From assembly GCA_004293165.1 (NCBI GenBank), contig RDYL01000008.1, forward strand, positions 161,201 through 225,200: a DNA stretch of 64,000 nt, written 5' to 3'. The position numbers and the translations under genes are program-made. The stretch's first letter is position 1. Every line of letters starts with the position of its first letter. Shown here one piece after another: positions 6,987 to 15,474 of this stretch. The DNA comes from Flavobacteriia bacterium. Lineage in GTDB: Bacteria; Bacteroidota; Bacteroidia; Flavobacteriales; Flavobacteriaceae. The notes under the pieces are model-generated. The model was not told where the DNA came from. It worked only from the letters and a program-made list of their open reading frames with translations, and made no database searches.

Positions 6987-9182
6987 TTGGCTAAGCAAAT
7001 TTTAATATTATTTTTTTTAGCAACTACCTATTGTTACTCACAATCTGTATATAAAGATGCTACAAAAATAAATGATAGTACAGATTATTATTTAGAGATT
7101 GGACTTTTTAACAAAGAAGAAAAAAAATCTTATTCTAAGGCTATTTTATATACTGAAAAAGCTATTGAATTTGCTAAAAAAAACAAATTAAGCAACAAGT
7201 TAGCTGATTGTTATTTACAATTGGCTACCATTTTTTTTGAACTAGAAAAAAACGACTTAGCTATTGATTACTATATTAGAGCCATTAGCATATATAGTAA
7301 AAGCGAACCTAAATCAAACATCGCACTTGCCTATTATAGTCTAGGTAAATGTTACCTTAAAAAAAACAATATTCCTTATGCAGAAAGTTACTTTGAAAAA
7401 GCAACTATCGTATATGAAAAATTAAATTTTCTTGAAGCTATTGAAGTTATTAATCTTCAAAAAGCCATTATAAAAAAAGAAAAAAGAAAATACGAAGAGG
7501 CAATTACTATTCTTAAAGGAGTAATTGAAAACATAAGTGATGATGCTTTATTAAGTACAAAAACAGAAGCTTACATTCAACTTGGTGAAATTGAAGTCAT
7601 CAAAAAAGAATACAGTCAAGCTCTTGATTATTTAAATCAAGCTAAATACACTAATGAAACTAGTAATAATGATTTTAAGTTAGCCAAACGAATTTATAAG
7701 CTACTTGGCACTACTCACGAAAAGAATAATAACATTTCTAGTTCCAATTTTTATTTACAAAAGTATGTTAACTTAATCGATTCTATTGGAAAACTAAACA
7801 ATAGCAATTTAACAGAAAACACTGTTGATAAAATACAATTTGATAAACAACTTAAAACAATAGAGCAATTAGACAAAGAAAGAAAGAGTCAGCAAAAAAC
7901 ATTACGTTTCTCTAAGTTAATTAGTATTTTAAGTATTGCTCTTATCTCGATTTTATCATTATTGAGTTTATCACTTTATAAAAACAATAAGATTAGAACT
8001 AGTACTAATAAACTTTTAAAAGAGAAAAATAAAGAATTAACACTTGAAAAGGAAAAAGCAGAAAGAGCTTCTAAAGCAAGAGCTGATTTCTTGTCTACAG
8101 TGAGTCATGAATTGAGAACTCCCTTAAATGCAATCAATGGAATTACCTATCTTTTATTGCAAGAAAATCCAAAACAAAGTCAATTAGATTACTTAAAATC
8201 ATTAGAGTTTTCAGGCAACTATTTATTAAATTTCATTAATGATATTTTAGAAATTAACCGATTAGAATCTGACAAAGTAACAATTGAAAAAATAAATCTC
8301 AATATCACAAAGTTAAGTCAGAACATTATCAATTCATTCAAAGAGTTTATCAACGAAAACAATATAAACTTCCACCTTAATATTGATAATTATCTCAACT
8401 ATAATTTAAAAGGCGATCCTACTAAAATTTCGCAAATTTTAATCAACCTAATAAACAACGCCATTAAGTTTAGTAAAGATGGAGATGTTTGGTTTACCAT
8501 TAGTAAGAAATCAGAAACTGAAAACAATATTACTTTACATTTTGAAATAAGAGATAACGGTATAGGAATCCCTGAAGAAAAACAAGAAGCAATATTTGAC
8601 AGTTTTAGTCAAGGTTCGGTTGAAATTAACAGAACTTATGGCGGAACGGGCTTAGGCTTATCAATTGTCAAAAAGATATTAGAAGTAATGGGTAGTGAAA
8701 TCTACCTAATAAGTGAAGCTGAAAAAGGAAGTACGTTCAGTTTTGACCTTGAATTTGAAAAAGGTATAATAGATCCAGTTACCATTGAAATCAATCAAAA
8801 TATTGAATTTTCAAATGAAAAAAATATTTTATTAGTTGAAGACAACAAAATAAATCAAATGATTACTCAAAAAATGCTTGAAAGAAAAGGCATTTCATGT
8901 GTAATTATAGACAATGGAGAAGAAGCTATAGAAAATGTTAAAACTAATAATTACGACTTAATTTTAATGGATGTACACTTACCTGGAATTAATGGTACAG
9001 AAGCAACAACTGAGATTAGAAAATTCAACAATACTGTTCCTATTATAGCATTAACAGCGATATCTCTGAACGAAAATAGAGAAATGCTCCTGTCTTATGG
9101 CATGAATGAAGTAATCACTAAACCTTTTGAACCGGAGCATTTATATACTGTTGTAACCAAATATTTATCTAATACTGAATAA
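6987..9182 (+). CDS. hybrid sensor histidine kinase with TPR sensor region
   Basis: A 731-residue protein. A signal sequence (about 1-19, ending CYSQS) is followed by TPR-like helical repeats (about 30-270), a coiled segment and one membrane helix (about 309-331). A second coiled coil leads to HisKA with phospho-accepting H374 (STVSHELRTPLNAI). The ATPase domain has NAIKFSK, DNGIGIPEE and GGTGLGLSIV, and a C-terminal receiver carries the phospho-acceptor D662 (LILMDVHLPG) and the conserved K in ITKPF. The TPR part is expected in the periplasm. No output regulator is adjacent, so the target is unknown. The start is a TTG; no ATG is available before the signal peptide. The end overlaps the convergent nucleoside phosphorylase gene by 14 bp. 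Confidence 0.93.
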   Translation: MAKQILILFFLATTYCYSQSVYKDATKINDSTDYYLEIGLFNKEEKKSYSKAILYTEKAIEFAKKNKLSNKLADCYLQLATIFFELEKNDLAIDYYIRAISIYSKSEPKSNIALAYYSLGKCYLKKNNIPYAESYFEKATIVYEKLNFLEAIEVINLQKAIIKKEKRKYEEAITILKGVIENISDDALLSTKTEAYIQLGEIEVIKKEYSQALDYLNQAKYTNETSNNDFKLAKRIYKLLGTTHEKNNNISSSNFYLQKYVNLIDSIGKLNNSNLTENTVDKIQFDKQLKTIEQLDKERKSQQKTLRFSKLISILSIALISILSLLSLSLYKNNKIRTSTNKLLKEKNKELTLEKEKAERASKARADFLSTVSHELRTPLNAINGITYLLLQENPKQSQLDYLKSLEFSGNYLLNFINDILEINRLESDKVTIEKINLNITKLSQNIINSFKEFINENNINFHLNIDNYLNYNLKGDPTKISQILINLINNAIKFSKDGDVWFTISKKSETENNITLHFEIRDNGIGIPEEKQEAIFDSFSQGSVEINRTYGGTGLGLSIVKKILEVMGSEIYLISEAEKGSTFSFDLEFEKGIIDPVTIEINQNIEFSNEKNILLVEDNKINQMITQKMLERKGISCVIIDNGEEAIENVKTNNYDLILMDVHLPGINGTEATTEIRKFNNTVPIIALTAISLNENREMLLSYGMNEVITKPFEPEHLYTVVTKYLSNTE

Positions 9183-9981
9183 TCAAATTTTTGATTAGAT
9201 TTCTGACGTGAGGTTCCGCTTTTTGTGCAGCTTGCAATACTTCTTCGTGATTTACTTCTTCGATATTGTCTTCATCTCCCATATCTGTAATCACTGAAAT
9301 TCCAAAACATTCCATATTCATATGGCGTGCAACAATAACTTCTGGTACAGTTGACATTCCTACGCAATCAGCACCTACAGCTTTTACCATTTTATATTCT
9401 GCCAATGTTTCAAAAGTTGGCCCTTGTAATGCTAAATAAATTCCTTGCTTCAAATCGATGTTCAAAGATTTTGCTAATTCAAAAGCTTTTTGATTCATGG
9501 CATTTGAATATGGTTCGCTCATATTTACAAATCTTGACCCAAAACGTTCATCATTATGTCCTCGTAATGGGTGTTCAGGCATCATATTAATATGATCTGT
9601 AATTACTGCAACATCTCCTACTTTATAAGAAGGATTAACTCCTCCCGAAGCATTGGATACTATTAATTTTTCTACCCCTAAGTATTTCATTACACGCACA
9701 GGAAACGTTACTTGTTTCATATCGTAACCTTCGTAAAAATGAAAACGTCCTTGCATTGCCACCACCTTTTTAGTTCCAATTGTTCCAAAAACTAAAGCTC
9801 CTTTATGTCCTTGAACGGTAGAAACTGGGAAATTCGGAATTTCTGTATAATGTAATGTATGTTCTATGGCAATATCTTCTGTAAATCCGCCTAAACCTGA
9901 ACCCAAAATCACACCGTATTCTGCAGTAAAATTGGTTTTATTTTTAATGTAATTAACGGTTTCTTGCACTTTGTCCCACAT
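9169..9981 (-). CDS. purine-nucleoside phosphorylase
   Basis: A 270-residue PNP of the trimeric (PNP/MTAP) family, splitting purine nucleosides with phosphate into base and ribose 1-phosphate for salvage. Visible motifs are the phosphate loop GSGLGGF (27-33), TVQGHKG, MQGRFHFYEGY, the IVSNASGGVNPSYKVGD segment, GPTFET and GADCVGMSTVPE. It follows lpxK with a 29-bp overlap, so the two genes are probably co-transcribed and translationally coupled. Its 3' end overlaps the tail of the convergent sensor kinase gene. Confidence 0.95.
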   Translation of the reverse strand: MWDKVQETVNYIKNKTNFTAEYGVILGSGLGGFTEDIAIEHTLHYTEIPNFPVSTVQGHKGALVFGTIGTKKVVAMQGRFHFYEGYDMKQVTFPVRVMKYLGVEKLIVSNASGGVNPSYKVGDVAVITDHINMMPEHPLRGHNDERFGSRFVNMSEPYSNAMNQKAFELAKSLNIDLKQGIYLALQGPTFETLAEYKMVKAVGADCVGMSTVPEVIVARHMNMECFGISVITDMGDEDNIEEVNHEEVLQAAQKAEPHVRNLIKNLIIQY

Positions 9982-10969
9982 AATCTATTATCGTTTTATC
10001 AATGTTTTTACTATTCAAAAAATTAGACTTTATTGGCAAATAAAACAACTGCGATTTAGGCAATAATCCATTTAAACGAACAAAATCTTTTTCGGTTGTA
10101 ACTATTTCCCTTCCATTAGCTTGAGCTAAAATTTGCTCACAATCTTGTTTTGAAAAATGATGATGATCTGGAAACACAAATGTTTCATCTTTCTCATTTT
10201 TTAGAAAATCAAAAAACAATTTAGGTTTTGCAATTCCGGCTACCAAAACTTTACTTTCGGATTGAATTTCAGAAACTAACAATTGACTGTCGTTTCCAAA
10301 AATAAAATCATCGTATTGAATTGTGGTAAAGAAAACCTGCTGTTTTACCTTCAACTTTTCTCTGATTTTCTGCTGTGCAAGTTCAGACAAATCCTCCGGA
10401 CATTTTGTGACAATTATCATATCGGCCCGTTTTTTACCTGAAGAAGGTTCGCGTAAATTCCCGAAAGGCAAAATAAAATCGTTACAAAACAAATCGTCAT
10501 ACGCCGTGAGTAAAATATAAAACCCAGCTTTTACTTTTCTGTGCTGAAAAGCGTCGTCTAATAAAATAATATCTGGTTTATCTTGAAGTTGTACTAATTT
10601 TTCAATTCCGCTTTTTCTGTTAGCATCAACTGCCACTTGAATGTTTGGAAATTTCGAATAAAACTGAAAAGGTTCATCACCAATAGAACTGGCAGTAGCT
10701 TTGTCATCTGCTAAAATAAATCCTTCTGTTGAACGTTTGTATCCACGACTCAAAACAGCCACTTTATATTTCTCAGAAAGTAATCGAATTAAATATTCAA
10801 TTTGAGGTGTTTTTCCTGTACCGCCAACGCTTAAATTTCCAACTGCTATGATGGGAATATCAAAGGAATAACTTTTAAAAATGCCTTTGTCATAAAGCAA
10901 ATTTCGGATATAGGTAATGAGCCAATACAAAAAGGCTAATGGAAAAAGTATTTTTCGTAACAAAATCAT
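9953..10969 (-). CDS. lpxK: tetraacyldisaccharide 4'-kinase
   Basis: LpxK is an inner-membrane P-loop kinase that phosphorylates the 4' position of the tetraacyl disaccharide to give lipid IVA in lipid A synthesis. The protein has 338 residues with a short hydrophobic N-terminus (about 6-24) for membrane association. Its Walker A is GGTGKT at 49-54 (VGNLSVGGTGKTP). LLDDAFQHR is the family-typical motif, and REPSSGKKRAD and DHHHFS follow. It is the first gene of a two-gene unit with the nucleoside phosphorylase. A weak box TACTTTCG lies only a few bases before the ATG. Confidence 0.96.
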   Translation of the reverse strand: MILLRKILFPLAFLYWLITYIRNLLYDKGIFKSYSFDIPIIAVGNLSVGGTGKTPQIEYLIRLLSEKYKVAVLSRGYKRSTEGFILADDKATASSIGDEPFQFYSKFPNIQVAVDANRKSGIEKLVQLQDKPDIILLDDAFQHRKVKAGFYILLTAYDDLFCNDFILPFGNLREPSSGKKRADMIIVTKCPEDLSELAQQKIREKLKVKQQVFFTTIQYDDFIFGNDSQLLVSEIQSESKVLVAGIAKPKLFFDFLKNEKDETFVFPDHHHFSKQDCEQILAQANGREIVTTEKDFVRLNGLLPKSQLFYLPIKSNFLNSKNIDKTIIDYVGQSARNR

Positions 10970-11073
10970 ACTACGAAAGTATAATATTTTATCTTTATAA
11001 TAAAGTTTATATGATTTATCATTTCATTTGTAAGCTGTATTTCGTTATTTTGTGTAATCAAATAAAAAAATAG

Positions 11074-12189
11074 ATGAAACTTTCCAATATACTTTCCGTT
11101 CTTGAAGAAATGGCGCCGCTAGGTTATGCTGAAGATTTTGATAATGTTGGACTTTTAGTTGGAAATCCGAACCAGGAAATTGAAGGCGTTTTAGTTTGTC
11201 ACGATGCATTAGAATCTGTGATTGAAGAAGCAGTTACTAAAAAATGTAATTTGGTGGTTTGCTTCCATCCTATTTTATTTTCAGGCATTAAAAAAATTAC
11301 AGGAAAAAATTATGTGGAACGTGCCATTTTGAAAGCCATTAAAAATGACATTGCGATTTATGCGGCTCATACTGCTTTGGACAATCATCAAAATGGTGTA
11401 AATAAAATTTTCTGTGATGCTTTAGGTTTACAAAATTCCAACGTATTAATTCCGAAAGAAAATTACATTCAAAAGTTAGTCACCTATACAATTCCTGAAA
11501 ACGTTGAAAAATTACGAAATGCATTATTTGATGCTGGAGCAGGAAAAATTGGGAATTATGAAGATTGCAGTTTTAATTCGAAAGGAATTGGAACCTACAT
11601 GGGAAATGAAGATTCGAATCCAGAAATTGGTGAACGATTTGAATTTGTAGAAACCGAAGAAATAAAAATTGAAGTTACGTTTGAAAAACATTTGCAAACT
11701 AAAATTTTGAAAGCGCTTTTTAAAAATCATGTATATGAAGAAGTAGCTTACGAAATTTATCAATTAGAAAACAAACACCAAAACATTGGTTTAGGAAGAG
11801 TTGGTGAATTCGAAAATGCACTTTCAGAAACCGAATTTTTACAATTGGTAAAAGATAAATTACAATGTGGTGGCATTAGACATTCTGTTTTTACAGGAAA
11901 AGCTATAAAAAAAGTAGCAGTTTTAGGCGGAAGCGGTAGTTTTGCAATAAAAAACGCAATTCATTCAGGAGCAGATGCTTATCTTACGGCTGACTTAAAA
12001 TATCATCAGTTTTATGAAGCTGAAAATCAGTTACTTTTAGCCGATATTGGTCACTTTGAAAGCGAAAGATTTACAAAAAATTATATTGTTGATTTTCTTA
12101 AAGAAAAAATCACTAATTTTGCACCCAATTCGCTGCAATGCGGAATTATTTTATCAGAAGAAAATACAAATCCAGTTAAGTACTTTTAA
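11074..12189 (+). CDS. Nif3-like dinuclear metal centre protein
   Basis: A 371-residue member of the Nif3/YbgI/YqfO family of toroidal hexamers with two metal ions per subunit. Ligand candidates are H65 (CFHPILF), H100 and D103 (HTALDNH) and the C-terminal HFESE near 327-331. A middle insertion (about 125-240) corresponds to the CutA-like domain of the longer YqfO form. The family is sometimes annotated as GTP cyclohydrolase I type 2, but this activity is not established for most members. It is followed after 2 bp by the coiled-coil protein gene, a pairing that is common in Bacteroidota and other phyla. Confidence 0.92.
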   Translation: MKLSNILSVLEEMAPLGYAEDFDNVGLLVGNPNQEIEGVLVCHDALESVIEEAVTKKCNLVVCFHPILFSGIKKITGKNYVERAILKAIKNDIAIYAAHTALDNHQNGVNKIFCDALGLQNSNVLIPKENYIQKLVTYTIPENVEKLRNALFDAGAGKIGNYEDCSFNSKGIGTYMGNEDSNPEIGERFEFVETEEIKIEVTFEKHLQTKILKALFKNHVYEEVAYEIYQLENKHQNIGLGRVGEFENALSETEFLQLVKDKLQCGGIRHSVFTGKAIKKVAVLGGSGSFAIKNAIHSGADAYLTADLKYHQFYEAENQLLLADIGHFESERFTKNYIVDFLKEKITNFAPNSLQCGIILSEENTNPVKYF

Positions 12190-12191
12190 AT

Positions 12192-12971
12192 ATGGCAACA
12201 ATCAAAGAGATAAGCGTAGAAGATAAGTTAAGAGCCCTTTATGCTTTACAACTAGTTGATTCTAAAATTGACGAAATAAGAAATGTTAGAGGAGAATTGC
12301 CTCTTGAAGTAGAAGATTTAGAAGATGAAGTAGCAGGCCTTTCTACTCGTTTAGATAAGTTAAAAAGCGATTTAGAAACTATTGATGAACAAATCAAAGA
12401 AAAGAAAAACGCAATTGACGAGCACAAAGCTGCCATTAAAAAATATTTAGAGCAACAAAAAAATGTTCGTAACAATAGAGAATTCAACTCTTTAACTAAA
12501 GAAGTGGAGTTTCAGGAATTGGAAATTCAATTGGCTGAAAAACACATTAAAGAAATGAAAGCTTCTATTGAGCACCGAAAAGAAGTAATTGCTCAAACGA
12601 AAGAAAAATTAGACGGAAAACAAACGCATTTGAAACATAAGAAAGCTGAATTAAGCGACATTATGGCTGAAACTGAAAAAGAAGAAAACTTTTTATCTTC
12701 TAAATCAGAAGAATTAAGAGGTCAAATCGAAGAGCGTTTAATTGCTGCTTACGACAGAATTAGAAACAGTGTTAGAAATGGTTTAGCAGTTGTTTCTATT
12801 GAGCGTGGCGCTTCTGCTGGTTCATTCTTTACAATTCCACCACAAACTCAAATGGAAATTGCAGCTCGCAAAAAAATCATTACAGATGAGCACAGTGGAA
12901 GAATCTTAGTAGACGGTGTTTTAGCTGACGAAGAAAAAGAAAAAATGGAAAAATTATTTGCTAGCATCTAA
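12192..12971 (+). CDS. coiled-coil hairpin protein with a degenerate zinc ribbon
   Basis: A 259-residue protein: residues about 10-190 form a long antiparallel coiled coil rich in Lys and Glu, and the C-terminus has the layout of the C4-type zinc ribbon family (CT398-like). The expected four cysteines are missing. The ribbon region reads ERGASAGSFFTIPPQTQ and later DEHSGRILVD in place of CxxC knuckles, and the whole protein has no cysteine. It follows the Nif3-like gene by 2 bp and is surely co-transcribed with it. A strong terminator ends the unit. The function is unknown; nucleic-acid or ribosome binding would be inference. Confidence 0.88.
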   Translation: MATIKEISVEDKLRALYALQLVDSKIDEIRNVRGELPLEVEDLEDEVAGLSTRLDKLKSDLETIDEQIKEKKNAIDEHKAAIKKYLEQQKNVRNNREFNSLTKEVEFQELEIQLAEKHIKEMKASIEHRKEVIAQTKEKLDGKQTHLKHKKAELSDIMAETEKEENFLSSKSEELRGQIEERLIAAYDRIRNSVRNGLAVVSIERGASAGSFFTIPPQTQMEIAARKKIITDEHSGRILVDGVLADEEKEKMEKLFASI

Positions 12972-12994
12972 TTGAATCCTTAATAATAAATGAA

Positions 12995-13021
12995 AGTCCT
13001 TTTTTAAAAGGGCTTTTTTTT
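12995..13021 (+). terminator. terminator of the Nif3 operon
   Basis: AGTCCTTTT pairs with AAAAGGGCT (one G-T pair) and a run of eight T follows. Confidence 0.8.
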
Positions 13022-13063
13022 GTCTTTAACCGTAAAGAAGAATAGTTATCATAACTCTCAAAT

Positions 13064-13102
13064 TACTATTTACTATTCACTAATCACTTTTCACTTTTCA
13101 CT
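13064..13102. repeat. TTCACT word repeat before rluF
   Basis: ACTATTCACTAATCACTTTT and following TCACTTTTCACT units form an imperfect tandem repeat. It occupies the place where the -33 region of the rluF promoter should be. Confidence 0.65.
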
Positions 13103-13110
13103 AAAAAACC

Positions 13111-13118
13111 TATCTTTG
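13111..13118 (+). promoter_or_regulatory. -7 box for rluF, 4 bp before the ATG
   Basis: TATCTTTG is separated from the ATG at 13123 by only CAAC. With the usual spacing of this box to the transcription start, transcription would begin at or next to the A of the start codon. Confidence 0.6.
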
Positions 13119-13122
13119 CAAC

Positions 13123-13911
13123 ATGGAAGAAAATGCTACCCGAATTAATAAGTTTCTATCAGAAACTGGTTTTTGTTCACGCAGAGAAGCCGATCGTTTG
13201 ATTGAGCAAGGAAGAGTTACCATAAACGGAAAAGTTCCAGAAATGGGTACTAAAGTGAGTCCAGGTGATGAAGTTCGTGTGAATGGTGAATTGGTGCAAC
13301 AGAAAAACGAAAAATCTATCTATTTGGCGTTTTACAAACCTGTTGGAATTGAATGTACGACCAACTTAAGTGTGCGTGACAATATTGTAGATTACATCAA
13401 TTACCCAGAACGTATTTTTCCTATTGGTCGTTTGGACAAAGCCAGTGAAGGTTTGATTTTTATGACGAATGATGGCGATATTGTAAATAAAATTCTTCGT
13501 GCACGTAACAACCACGAAAAAGAATATATCGTAACTGTAAACCACCCAATTACCGACCGATTTATTGACCGAATGGCAAACGGAATTCCGATTTTAGAAA
13601 CGATTACCAAGAAGTGTAAAGTAGAACAAATTAGCAAATACGTTTTCAGAATTATTTTAACGCAAGGTTTAAACCGTCAAATTCGCAGAATGTGTGAATA
13701 TTTAGATTACGAAGTAACGGCTTTAAAACGTACACGCATTATCAATATTTCCTTAGACGTACAAGAAGGCAAATACCGAAACTTAACCGATGCCGAAGTT
13801 GCAGAATTAAACAAACTTATTGAGCCTTCTAGCAAAACCGAAGAAGCAAGTTTACCAAGTAATAAAGGGAAGTTTACTGGGAAGAGGAATTACGGGGAGA
13901 GAAATAGATAG
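13123..13911 (+). CDS. rluF: 23S rRNA pseudouridine synthase, RluF type
   Basis: An RsuA/RluB/E/F-family enzyme expected to make pseudouridine at position 2604 of 23S rRNA. The 262-residue protein has an N-terminal S4 RNA-binding domain (about 5-60, [18 protein letters not shown]) and a catalytic domain with Asp105 in GRLDKASEG. Next come YIVTVNHP and the [23 protein letters not shown] motif that favours RluF over RsuA. The basic C-terminal tail is low complexity. Single gene with its own promoter directly at the ATG and its own terminator. Confidence 0.93.
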   Translation: MEENATRINKFLSETGFCSRREADRLIEQGRVTINGKVPEMGTKVSPGDEVRVNGELVQQKNEKSIYLAFYKPVGIECTTNLSVRDNIVDYINYPERIFPIGRLDKASEGLIFMTNDGDIVNKILRARNNHEKEYIVTVNHPITDRFIDRMANGIPILETITKKCKVEQISKYVFRIILTQGLNRQIRRMCEYLDYEVTALKRTRIINISLDVQEGKYRNLTDAEVAELNKLIEPSSKTEEASLPSNKGKFTGKRNYGERNR

Positions 13912-13926
13912 AAAATATATAATTTG

Positions 13927-13961
13927 AAAAAGCACAGGAAATATTTCTCGTGCTTTTTTTC
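13927..13961 (+). terminator. terminator of rluF
   Basis: AAAAAGCAC and GTGCTTTTT form the outer stem, with an inner GAAA/TTTC stem, and T-rich sequence follows. Confidence 0.8.
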
Positions 13962-13967
13962 TTTGTG

Positions 13968-13995
13968 TACACGAGCGTGACGCTCGAGTTAGCGG
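13968..13995. repeat. short REP-like hairpin, CGAGCG/CGCTCG
   Basis: CGAGCG-TGA-CGCTCG followed by AGTTAGCGGG is GC-rich in an AT-rich setting. I recall similar hairpins with a GTTAGCGGG tail scattered in flavobacterial genomes; only one copy is in this window. Confidence 0.5.
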
Positions 13996-14017
13996 GAAAA
14001 TGGGTAAGTTTAAATAA

Positions 14018-14302
14018 CTAATTTGAAGTTAATATTACATACAATATTCTTACAATACCAAATATCATTATCCATTTAGCGAAAGGTAACAATTTTGATT
14101 TACTTTTTGCCATCTCCATGTTATTTTTCTTAATGTTATAACTTGTATTTGGAGTATTTCCGTTTTGTTTAATAAATTTATCAAACTCATTTTTTTTAAG
14201 CAATGCATCATCATGAAAAGATTTTTCAGAATAATTAAATAGTACTGCTAATAAAGTACATACCGTTAACCAAAAATAGTTTGATTCAAAAATAGAATTC
14301 AT
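14018..14302 (-). CDS. hypothetical membrane protein
   Basis: A 94-residue protein with two predicted membrane helices, about residues 8-24 (NYFWLTVCTLLAVLFNY) and 73-92, and a polar lysine-rich loop between them. I do not recognise a family. The coding frame is intact and fills the gap between the rluF terminator and the acetyltransferase. No clear promoter was seen. A T-rich 105-bp spacer without recognisable structure separates it from the acetyltransferase. Confidence 0.55.
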   Translation of the reverse strand: MNSIFESNYFWLTVCTLLAVLFNYSEKSFHDDALLKKNEFDKFIKQNGNTPNTSYNIKKNNMEMAKSKSKLLPFAKWIMIFGIVRILYVILTSN

Positions 14303-14408
14303 ATTAGTTTTTTTTTAGCTAGCTCAAGCCTTTTATTCTTGCCGTTTTTTTTTTAGACTGAACAAGTATAATTTTAGCGAATTGGAAATTCGTAATTTTA
14401 CAAATAAC

Positions 14409-14903
14409 TTAAATTAAAACCTCCATAACATAATCATCCATAACATAGCCTTCACCAATATCAATTACTTCGTCTTTTACTTTTGTAAAGCCTAGTTTGG
14501 TGTAAAAATGTATGGCGTTGTTGTATTTATTTACGTTTAAGAAAATAGCTTTTTGGTTATTTTCTATGGCTTTTTCTTTTACGAGTTCAAAAAATTGCCG
14601 CCCTAAACCAATACCTTGCGTTTCCGGTAACACGTAAATTTTATGGATTTTAGTTTTATTGGGTTCAGAGTTGAGCTCGTGCGAAACAAAACCTACGTAA
14701 TTGTTATTATCATCTTGTGCTAGATAAAAAACATGACCTTTATCTATTAATTCTAGTAAAGCAGTTTCGTTGTAAAACTTATCAATCATGTAATCTAATT
14801 GTGCCATGGTTAAGATTTTACCATAAGCTACGGGCCAAATTTTCTTGGTTAAATTGATAATAATTTTTAAACCATCTGCAGTAGTAACTGAAACAAATTT
14901 CAT
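14409..14903 (-). CDS. GNAT-family N-acetyltransferase
   Basis: A 164-residue GNAT protein. The acetyl-CoA pyrophosphate-binding motif QGIGLGRQF lies at about residues 96-104 after the beta strand IHKIYVLPE. It is followed by AIFLNVNKYNNAIHFYTKLGF, typical of the last part of the fold. The acceptor substrate (small molecule or protein N-terminus) cannot be deduced. It lies downstream of the DUF3467 gene on the same strand with an 81-bp gap. Confidence 0.88.
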   Translation of the reverse strand: MKFVSVTTADGLKIIINLTKKIWPVAYGKILTMAQLDYMIDKFYNETALLELIDKGHVFYLAQDDNNNYVGFVSHELNSEPNKTKIHKIYVLPETQGIGLGRQFFELVKEKAIENNQKAIFLNVNKYNNAIHFYTKLGFTKVKDEVIDIGEGYVMDDYVMEVLI

Positions 14904-14984
14904 GAAATTAAAAATTAAATAAAATCCACAAACACACTAATCTTAACTAGAATGTGTATTTGTGGAAATTAGCTGTAAAATGTA

Positions 14985-15293
14985 TTAAGCTTGTCCTGTA
15001 GGTCCAAAATTTAAAGGAATTGGCATTTGCTCACCTTCCTCAATTTTACCATGTGCAGCTTCAAATCGGTGAATATTTTCTCCTAAAGCTTTTAAAAGTC
15101 TTTTTGCATGTTGTGGCGTTAAGATAATTCTTGATTTTACTTTTGCTTTTGGCACTCCAGGCATAATCGTAACAAAGTCAACTACAAATTCCGAATTAGA
15201 ATGATTGATTATTGCCAAGTTTGAATAAGTTCCTTCTGCGGTTTGCTCGTCTAACTCTATATTTATTTGTCCTTGTTGGTTGTTATTTTCCAT
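14985..15293 (-). CDS. DUF3467-family protein
   Basis: A 102-residue soluble protein with the DUF3467 pattern: IELDEQTAEGTYSNLAII near the start, FVVDFVTIMPGVPKAKV in the middle, and LTPQHAKRLLKALGENI with a glycine/proline-rich end. Its function is not known to me. It is placed directly after rpoC with a perfect terminator in between, a location conserved in flavobacterial genomes as far as I recall. Confidence 0.87.
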   Translation of the reverse strand: MENNNQQGQINIELDEQTAEGTYSNLAIINHSNSEFVVDFVTIMPGVPKAKVKSRIILTPQHAKRLLKALGENIHRFEAAHGKIEEGEQMPIPLNFGPTGQA

Positions 15294-15420
15294 TTTTTTT
15301 AATTTTTAAACATCTAAGTCACGTAAGTTTTTCTACTTTGATTAGACATATAGTATGTTTTAAGTTCGTTTAAGTGATAATTTAAATCTAATACAAGATT
15401 AAGTATAATTTTTGATTAAA

Positions 15421-15453
15421 AAAAAACCTAACAGAAAATCTGTTAGGTTTTTT
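15421..15453 (-). terminator. terminator after rpoC
   Basis: CCTAACAGA/TCTGTTAGG with a 3-base loop and six A and six T on the flanks. On the minus strand it ends the long secE-rpoC run 22 bp after the rpoC stop. Confidence 0.9.
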
Positions 15454-15474
15454 ACTATTAGGATAGCACTACTC

